Shown here piece after piece: positions 56,550 through 64,000 of a stretch of 64,000 nt of DNA. Position numbers and translations under genes: made by a program. Every line of letters starts with the position of its first letter. The first letter of the stretch is position 1. The DNA comes from Fasciola hepatica. Lineage: Eukaryota; Platyhelminthes; Trematoda; Plagiorchiida; Fasciolidae. Where the stretch lies: assembly GCA_948099385.1 (NCBI GenBank), contig CANUEZ040000020.1:248001-312000 (forward strand), written 5' to 3'. The notes below the pieces were generated by a model. The model saw only the letters and a program-made list of their open reading frames with translations, was not told the DNA's origin and did no database searches.

Positions 56550-57254
56550 CCGCCCACCAAAATCCTCCTGGATCCTTAGCAGAGTCAAAGGTTCGGTATA
56601 GAGGTACTGATTCTTCCTACCTGCCTAGGCCCTGCTGTCAGTGCGCGCGTCTAATGCTCGTCGTCGACGTTCTACTACTGGTCGCACCTAACCCATTGGC
56701 TACATAGACGTGAGGCTAGTCTACATCTTCCACAAGACCAAATGACCGATGGCGGGCGTGAATGGTCACATAGACGTTGTCCTCGTAAGGGGCCGTCCGG
56801 TCCTGGATGTACGCGCTTGAGTGTGTGTGAGTGTGTGTGTGAGTGCGTGTGTGTGTGCCGGGGTTACAATGAAATCACAGGTATGACTACACATCAAAGG
56901 GGGACTTTCTGCGATGTCAACAAAAGACCGCGTGGCAAGAAAACGAGTAAATGTAGCATGTGTGTGTGACCTGAGCTCCGCTACTTCCACATATGCAAGG
57001 GGCATTCGGTAGCGTCAACAAAAAGCAAACAAAGAACACTGTCACATGTATGATGGGTTTACGGGATGTAGAGTGCGTCGTGCATGCGTGTATGTGTCGG
57101 TAGTATAATGGAATCGCACTCATCACCACATATCGGAAAGAACCTTCTGTAATGTCAACGAAAGACCGCGAGCACCTTAACGTGTTTGACGGAGACTGTG
57201 TTGTATATATGGTGTTTCTTTATCCACCTCGATTACTGGTGTGAAAAAGGTTTA
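56550..57254 (-). other. BEL-3 3' untranslated region with duplicated block
   Basis: About 705 non-coding bases. A GT-rich tract lies at 56816-56862. The block with ATCACAGGTATGACTAC, GGGACTTTCTGCGATGTCAA and AAAGACCGCG (56872-56935) has a diverged second copy at about 57110-57172 (ATCGCACTCATCACC, CTTCTGTAATGTCAA, AAAGACCGCG). BEL-1 has one recognisable copy. Confidence 0.75.
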
Positions 57255-60200
57255 CTAGGCCTCAGGGTTATCAGCTCCTCCGTCTTCGCTCTCGAGTAGG
57301 TAAATACTGCGTATGTCACGAATGAGCACTCCGTTAGCTGTCTTTACCTTCACCGTTCTTATCATTCCGTCAGTGCTTTTGATGGTTTCCGTAACTACTC
57401 CCGAAGACCAAGCGCTGAAATGTGCGCGTTCGTCGGCGATCATAACCACGTCCCCAACTTTGAATGGTCTTGTTTTGGCCAGCCACTTCTGTCGAGTCTG
57501 CAAAGCCGGTCGGTACTCCCGTAGCCATCGCCTCCAGAAGACCTTGGCCAGATAGTTCGCTTGCTTCCACCCGTGGAGGTAGCTCCCACGAAGGTTTACC
57601 GGCCCTTGGAAACCCCCGTTCGACCTTAGCGTCAATAAGTCGTTCGGGGTGAGCGCCACGTGGGTGGGGTCGCCGTTCGATACTGGAACCAGGGGGCGGT
57701 TGTTCAGGATTCGCTCCACCTCAGTCATGACGGTGTTCAGGGTCTCGTCGTCGGGCGGCTGCTGCTCCGTGATTGACAGCAATATCCGTCTGGCGGACCG
57801 GATCATGCGTTCCCATATGCCGCCTCGGTGACTGGCCTGTGGGGAGTTGAAATGCCAGCGTATGCCGTAGGCCACGGTTCGATTCTGCAGTTCGTCCCTG
57901 TTTATGTTCTTGTGCCAACGCTGCAATTCCCGGTGAGCGCCCACAAAGTTCGACCCATTATCTGAGTATATATCGGCCGGTACGCCTCTTCGGTTGATAA
58001 ATCTTTGCAAGGCCCGTAGAAACGAATCGGTCGTCATCGAATGTGCGAATTCTAGGTGTACCGCACGTGACTTCATGCACGTCATGATACATCCGTATCG
58101 CTTTTCTAATCTTTTCCCGCACTTGATCCACAAGGGCCCGAAATAGTCCATCCCGGTGTCACTGAACGGCCACCAGCCCGTAGTCACTCTGCATTCTGGT
58201 AGTGGGGCCACGAGTTGTTTGCCTGCTGTGGCATTGCGTCTCCTGCATTGCACACACCGTCGGATTACGCGTTTTACAGTCTCTCGTCCTCTCTGCAACC
58301 AAAGGCGCTTTCGGATGACGCTCGTCACGTGACTTTCCCCGGCATGTCCCTCCATGGCGTGGACGTGTTGAATCATTAGCTCTACTACAGGTTGTCTTGC
58401 AGGCAGCAGTATAGGATACTTTGTGTCGAAGTTCAGGTGGGCGTTGGTCAGCCTACCATCCACCCGCAGCAGTCCGTTGATGAGTTTGGGGTTTAAACGC
58501 TTCAGCTCGCCTCTTGGAGATGGCATGTCTTCATTGGTCGGCCCCACTTCTTCCGCCCTCTTGAGTTCTCGGGCGAAAGCCTCGCGTTGTATCATTCTGA
58601 AAATATCGTACTCTGCTGCTTGTAGCTCATCGGGACCTATCAGGCCGACCGGTATCCGACCTGAGGGTCGTAGCCCTTTCATGACTAGTAAACTTATCTT
58701 GAACCTGGTTAACCAAAATAGCGAACGAAGCGTCTTCATCCAGGAATAAAACCTGACCAGTCGCGATAGAATGGATGACGCTTCGACGACGTTGGTTGCT
58801 ATCACTACGCCTTTGATCTCCAGTTCCACTTCCGTAGGGGGTTTTAATTCGAACACGGGCCAGTCCTGTTTGGGCAATTGCAGGAAGTTCGGCCCTCTCG
58901 TCCACGTGTCCAGTTGCCTGAAGTTGTTCACACCTCGGGAGCACAGGTCGGCCGGATTATCGCCAGACCTGACATGACTCCACTGGTGCGTGGCCGATTC
59001 ATCGTGGATAGTCGTGAACCGGTTAGCAACGAAAGTACTAAACCGGCTCCGGACTTTGTTGACTCAGTAAAGTACTATCGTTGAATCCGTCCAGAAGCTA
59101 ACTGACCAAATGTAGAGATCGAAACATCTCTTCACAGCTTGCACCACCCTGACTGCCAACACGGCTGCGCTGAGTTCAAGGCGTGGGATTGAGACCGACT
59201 TCAGTGGAGCAACGCGGGCTTTGGCGAACAGGATCCTCGTGGTATATTTTCCATCGCCTGCGCACCATCGTCCGTACACCACAGCTCCATAATCGACTTC
59301 GGATGCATCGGAAAAAGCATGTAGTTCTCCAGTCCGTGTCGTATGGCCAGGAGTCAAACGTCGTGGGATTCTTATGTCACCTAATTTCTTCAAGGTGTTC
59401 AAAAATTCTTCCCAGTCCAGCCGGTCCCCTCGGTCCAGTGACTGGTCCCAATCAACTTTCTTACGGCACTGCCGCTGCAGCAAGATCTTTCCGGGTAGCA
59501 GCCATGGTGAGACGAAACCGAGCGGGTCGAACAATTTTGAGACGGCAGATAGTATGCCACGACGGGTTATTGGCAGCTCGGGAACGTTCAGTTCGAAAAC
59601 AAAATCGTCCGTTTCCGCGTCCCATTGTATCCCTAAAGTGCGCTCGATAGGAAGTGGAGAGCCGTCCAAATCTCTTACTCTTTCGGCCTTTTCGTGATAC
59701 GGGATGACCTTCAGCACTTCTGAAGCGTTCGACATCCATTTAGTTAGATGGAAGCCGCCCTCTTCCAGCAATCTCGTCAGACCCCTGAACTGCTCTAGAG
59801 CTGATTCCACATCATCGAATTACCCAAGGTAGTCGTCGACGTGGAAGTTCTTGTTGACGCTTTCTACCACCGTCCGATGTACCAGATCGCCATGTTTGTT
59901 CGCTGATTCTCGGAGGGCGTAGTTGGCACAAAATGGTGACGATATGGCTCCGAAGGGATGGACGGTCATCCTATAATTCACCACTGCGTTGTCCCGGTCG
60001 CTCACTTCCCACCACAGGAAACGCAAAGCATCTCGTTCTCCTACCGGGATCATCACCTGATGGAACATTTCCCTAATGTCAGCAGACAACGCCACTTTAC
60101 CCACTCTGAAACGGCACAGAACATCGATCAGTGGTGTGGTCCAGTCAGGCCCCTGTAGTAGGCGATCGTTTAACGACTTGCCCCGAAACTTGGCCGCACA

Positions 60201-62450
60201 GTCGAAAACCACGCGCAGTTTATTGGGTTTCTTGGGGTCGATAACCGGATGGTGAGGCAGATACCAGATACCCCTTTTGCTGTCGGTGTTAACAGGCACC
60301 CTTTCAACGTAACCGAGGGTCTCGTTTCGCTTCATCAAATCCGCGTATCGTTCCCACAGATTCTGGTCTCGAATGAAGCGTTCTTTTAGTCGTAGTAATC
60401 GTTGGAGGTCATAATTTCTGTTGTCAGTCCACGGGTCGACCGCTGTGCGCCATGGGAGGGGAACCTCGAACTGTTTCTTGAGGCCTCTAGAGCCTTGCCG
60501 CACCGTTTGTAGAGCGAAGTGATCCTCTTGAGACAACGTCGGTCTTTCGTCTCCAATGTCATGAAACTCCTTTTCATACAGCCGTTGCAGATGATACTCT
60601 ATGCGGTCCGTTTCGGCGGATAAGTAATTCACGGAACCGCGTACCCCTACTGGACCGTATAACATCCATCCCAGAGCCGTCCGTACGGCATGAGGTGCCT
60701 GGCGGTCGCCCACTCTCTGGTCAAGCACCCAATGCGCCTCTGGCACGTCGCATCCGATGAGGAGATCCACTTCATCATCTTCCCAGTCTACAACGGTTAC
60801 ATCCTGCAGGTGGGGCCATCGAGTCAAGATTGCGTTCACCGACCTTGGTGCTCGCATGGGGAGATCCGCTAACGTGAATGCCTCCGTTGGTTCAATTTCC
60901 TCGTTAGTGTCTAGAGAGATGAGTTGCAGCCTTAATCTACCGGCAGTCATTACCTGTGTTCCGCCCACCGTGCTCACTGCTAACGACGTCGCACATTTAG
61001 CCAGTTGGTGTTTGTCGGCAAACCGCTCTTTCACTAAAGTGGTGTCGGATCCACTATCAACGAAAGCCAACGCCTTGACTATCCCAGTCGGAGTCACTAC
61101 TCCCACGGCCACTACGCCTAAACGTACCGGTTTACTGGCAGATTGTGAAGTTGAACAAATCACGCTGGGCTTGGCACTCGCCTCGGATATGGTTATTCTC
61201 GCCTGATGCAGCAGCCGATGGTGTCTGCCCGTGCAGCCCTCGTAACCACATCGATTCCTTGTTCTAAAGGCTGCTGCCCGGTGCGTGGTGTTGAGACAGA
61301 TAAAACATGCTCCTGCCATCATCGCCATTCCCCACCGTTGGTCTATTGTGGCGTTGCCGAACTTGGGGCATTCTGGTAGGCCATGGCTAGTACCACAGGA
61401 TCTGCAATTGGGTTTCGCCGTAGCATCTCGTGAAATGACGTGTGTATTGGTCCAAGGCTGGTACTTTGGATGTTCCCGTGCAGGGGTTTGATCTTGGCTA
61501 GTACTGAGCTTGTTTGCTCGGTTGCTGTCCCGGATGAGTCGGCCGATCCTGCTGTCAGCTATCTTGGTTTGCCTGTCTAAGTATTCGGTCAGGTCTTCGA
61601 AGTTGGCTTCTCTGTCGCCTCGGCTTATCCGTTCAGCTTCTTCCACCCACCGACCCTGTAGTTCGGGAGAGAGGTGACGGACTATGCCTTCCAAAGTGTG
61701 CATGGCGTCTAGGTCAGCCCTGTAACCTAAATGGTCGAGGGCTATTGAGCAGTTCTGCATCTTAATCACCAGGTCGGCCATGGTGTAGACGTCGCCCTTG
61801 GTTCTCTTTGCCTCTGCCATCACGCCCTCTATTAGGTTACGGGCTACATTGAAAGGTTGGCCAAACAAGTCCCTTCGAATCTTCCTAGCTCTTGTCTAGC
61901 TTTGTTCTGGATCGAGCATGGTGCATCCGTCGATAGCTTCTCGCGCTCGGCCTCGGCAGTAGTGAGTAAGGTACAGAAGCCTTTGCCCAGGGTCGGTTAC
62001 CTTGTTTTCAACGAACGTCTCGAACTGTTTGACAAACTTGCAATATTGCTCAGCTCGCTCGTCGAAAACCGTTAACTCCACTCTAGGCAGATCGATCGAT
62101 GGTGGTTTGTAGTCAGCGACCGGCGTGGGGTTCCCTACCTTATTGCACTCTAACCTATCGGAAGTGTCGAAGTCACTGGTCTTATACTCTCGCCGTTTCT
62201 GTGTACACTTCTCTGCTTCCTGCGCCTGTAGTCTAGCCGATAGTAACTGTTGCTCTAGTTCTAGTATTCTCAGCTTATATAAATCGACATCCTTACGATC
62301 AATATTGCTTTCAGTAACACATGAACTAGCACTGACAGGACTAGGCGATCTAGCATTAACTAAAGAATCATATGTACCCAAAACCTCCACAGAGACTTGC
62401 CGTATTGCTTCCTGTCCGGATTCGACTGCTTTTGATCCTTTTCTTGGCAT
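57255..62450 (-). pseudogene. BEL-3 Gag-Pol polyprotein, three in-frame stops
   Basis: Start is the ATG at 62450-62448 just after the 5' LTR (MPRKGSKAVESGQE). One phase runs to 57255. Gag: coiled coil, capsid-like VELTVFDERAEQYCKFVKQF, zinc clusters CRSCGTSHGLPEC, CFICLNTTH and GCTGRHHRLLH. Protease: ALAFVDSGSDTTLV, intact. Reverse transcriptase: ADIREMFHQV and NFHVDDYLG. RNase H: LHAFSDASEVDYGAVVYG. Integrase: zinc-binding HVHAMEGHAGESHV...CVQCRRRN, then MDYFGPLWIK, IYSDNGSNFVGAHREL and GGIWERMIRSARR with all three acidic residues. C-terminal domain: GWKQANYLAKVFWRRWLREY. Stops: TAG at 61896-61898 (in Gag), TAA at 59820-59822 (after VDDYLG), TGA at 59064-59066 (Trp of the usual VLYWVN). The last two are shared with BEL-2. 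Confidence 0.92.
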
Positions 62451-62492
62451 TTTGCGTGAATTTTCCTCGTTCCAAATAGATCTATTGAGTAT

Positions 62493-62871
62493 TGTTACGA
62501 ACGTTTGAGCAATGCGTAGCCAAATTCGCAACGGATCCCGAAATCAGAAGGTGATTATCCGTGATAATTCTACGATAGTAGATTATTTAAATAAACAATG
62601 ACATAAACAATATACAAACCTCAATAATACGATCACAAGGACTCAACAACGAGAAACCGAATAGCAGCGTGTGAGCAGACAGCACGTGCGTCACGCAGGT
62701 CTTGAACAAGGATGTGCCAAAATAGCGCTCTGGGCGCGAACAAACAACAATTGGTCCAGAAAAACAACCAGTTCGTAAAGACAAGTCAATAGTGTATGGA
62801 AATGAGTGATGTTGGGAAAAAACACTGAATCGCGAGGGAAAAAGGGGGATTTTCCACGACCGGCTGTTACA
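62493..62871 (-). repeat. BEL-3 5' LTR
   Basis: 379 bp, near-identical to 56171-56549 (about 5 differences by eye). Between it and the Gag ATG lie about 42 bases, including TTTGGAACGAGG, which may hold the primer site; the priming tRNA was not identified. Confidence 0.93.
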
Positions 62872-62876
62872 GCTGT
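62872..62876. repeat. Target site duplication of BEL-3, right (GCTGT)
   Basis: Pairs with 56166-56170 and marks the point where BEL-2 resumes. Confidence 0.93.
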
Positions 62877-64000
62877 GCCGTAAGAAAGTTGATTGGGACC
62901 AGTCACTGGACCGAGGGGACCGGCTGGACTGGGAAGAATTTTTGAACACCTTGAAGAAATTAGGTGACATAAGAATCCCACGACGTTTGACTCCTGGCCA
63001 TACGACACGGACTGGAGAACTACATGCTTTTTCCGATGCATCCGAAGTCGATTATGGAGCTGTGGTGTACGGACGATGGTGCGCAGGCGATGGAAAATAT
63101 ACCACGAGGATCCTGTTCGCCAAAGCCCGCGTTGCTCCACTGAAGTCGGTCTCAATCCCACGCCTTGAACTCAGCGCAGCCGTGTTGGCAGTCAGGGTGG
63201 TGCAAGCTGTGAAGAGATGTTTCGATCTCTACATTTGGTCAGTTAGCTTCTGGACGGATTCAACGATAGTACTTTACTGAGTCAACAAAGTCCGGAGCCG
63301 GTTTAGTACTTTCGTTGCTAACCGGTTCACGACTATCCACGATGAATCGGCCACGCACCAGTGGAGTCATGTCAGGTCTGGCGATAATCCGGCCGACCTG
63401 TGCTCCCGAGGTGTGAACAACTTCAGGCAACTGGACACGTGGACGAGAGGGCCGAACTTCCTGCAATTGCCCAAACAGGACTGGCCCGTGTTCGAATTAA
63501 AACCCCCTACGGAAGTGGAACTGGAGATCAAAGGCGTAGTGATAGCAACCAACGTCGTCGAAGCGTCATCCATTCTATCGCGACTGGTCAGGTTTTATTC
63601 CTGGATGAAGACGCTTCGTTCGCTATTTTGGTTAACCAGGTTCAAGATAAGTTTACTAGTCATGAAAGGGCTACGACCCTCAGGTCGGATACCGGTCGGC
63701 CTGATAGGTCCCGATGAGCTACAAGCAGCAGAGTACGATATTTTCAGAATGATACAACGCGAGGCTTTCGCCCGAGAACTCAAGAGGGCGGAAGAAGTGG
63801 GGCCGACCAATGAAGACATGCCATCTCCAAGAGGCGAGCTGAAGCGTTTAAACCCCAAACTCATCAACGGACTGCTGCGGGTGGATGGTAGGCTGACCAA
63901 CGCCCACCTGAACTTCGACACAAAGTATCCTATACTGCTGCCTGCGAGACAACCTGTAGTAGAGCTAATGATTCAACACGTCCACGCCATGGAGGGACAT
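62877..64000 (+). mobile_element. BEL-2, right part: RNase H and integrase start (runs off the window)
   Basis: Continuation of BEL-2 after BEL-3. 62877-63280 gives DWDQSLDRGDRLDWEEF, LHAFSDASEVDYGAVVYG, VSIPRLELSAAVLAVRV and FWTDSTIVLY, ending at a TGA (63278-63280) shared with BEL-3. From 63281 it continues in phase through NPADLCSRG and FYSWMKTLRSLFWLTRF to the integrase zinc-binding start (HVHAMEGH) at the window edge. It is almost identical to 58340-59460 of BEL-3 in reverse complement; I found one difference (near 63944). Confidence 0.92.

Larger units (their letters stand above)
56171..62871 (-). mobile_element. BEL/Pao LTR retrotransposon BEL-3 (complete, youngest of the nest)
   Basis: A complete 6701-bp element with 379-bp LTRs and a five-base target duplication, nested inside BEL-2. 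Its Gag-Pol is a single 1732-codon frame interrupted by only three stops and no frameshift. The LTR pair differs at about 5 positions, fewer than in BEL-1. It represents subfamily B. Confidence 0.95.

Noticed and set aside
1..64000. CRISPR arrays, phage attachment sites, operons, rRNA genes
   Set aside because: No spaced direct repeats of the right type, no rRNA motifs and no prokaryotic gene organisation were seen.

Overview
This window looks like repeat-rich, intergenic nuclear DNA from a flatworm, probably a parasitic one (trematode or cestode). That is an inference from the mix of retroelements: BEL/Pao and CsRn1-like Gypsy LTR elements, CR1/Jockey-like and RTE-like non-LTR elements, and a tRNA-derived SINE. 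I found no operon structure, ribosome-binding sites, convincing host exon, rRNA, true tRNA gene or CRISPR array. Almost every recognisable coding sequence belongs to a retrotransposon. The species is not determinable by reading. Layout: (1) 1-29 kb is AT-rich and mostly featureless. It carries old fragments: a plus-strand non-LTR reverse transcriptase (2.0-3.8 kb), RTE-like pieces on the minus strand (14.8-16.3, 20.9-22.4 and 22.8-25.0 kb), five copies or part-copies of a tRNA-SINE (13.1, 19.3, 19.5, 20.1, 27.8 kb), short dispersed repeats with hammerhead-like cores (1.6, 7.2, 12.9 kb), a repeat carrying a mini-intron-like GTAAGT...TTTGCAG segment (7.7, 7.95, 20.4 kb) and a (TA)n tract (18.7 kb). 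(2) 28.4-31.1 kb holds a Gypsy integrase remnant and an RTE endonuclease remnant, both minus. (3) 31.1-42.9 kb is a minus-strand, head-to-tail array of CR1-like elements (A, B, C, D, E). The 5' end of each abuts the (TTCAG)n tail of the next. Element A has an intact 921-residue endonuclease/reverse transcriptase ORF. Element B has both ORFs (ORF1 with a PHD-like finger), each with one main lesion. Element C contains an inverted, 5'-truncated sister copy. (4) 43-64 kb is a nested set of LTR retrotransposons. A CsRn1-like Gypsy element is split by BEL-1 (45568-52177, minus, target duplication CACAC) and again by BEL-2 (from 52855, plus). BEL-2 is itself split by BEL-3 (56171-62871, minus, target duplication GCTGT). 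BEL-2 runs off the window end. The LTRs are TG...CA bounded and 375-379 bp long. The sister LTRs of BEL-1 differ at about 13 sites and those of BEL-3 at about 5, so BEL-3 is the younger insertion, as the nesting also requires. How the parts relate: each BEL element encodes Gag, aspartic protease, reverse transcriptase, RNase H and integrase as one polyprotein; all three copies are broken. BEL-2 is a mosaic of the BEL-1 and BEL-3 subfamilies, and BEL-2 and BEL-3 share two in-frame stops at identical places, which points to copying in trans. The CR1-like array suggests that these elements insert into the tails of their own relatives.
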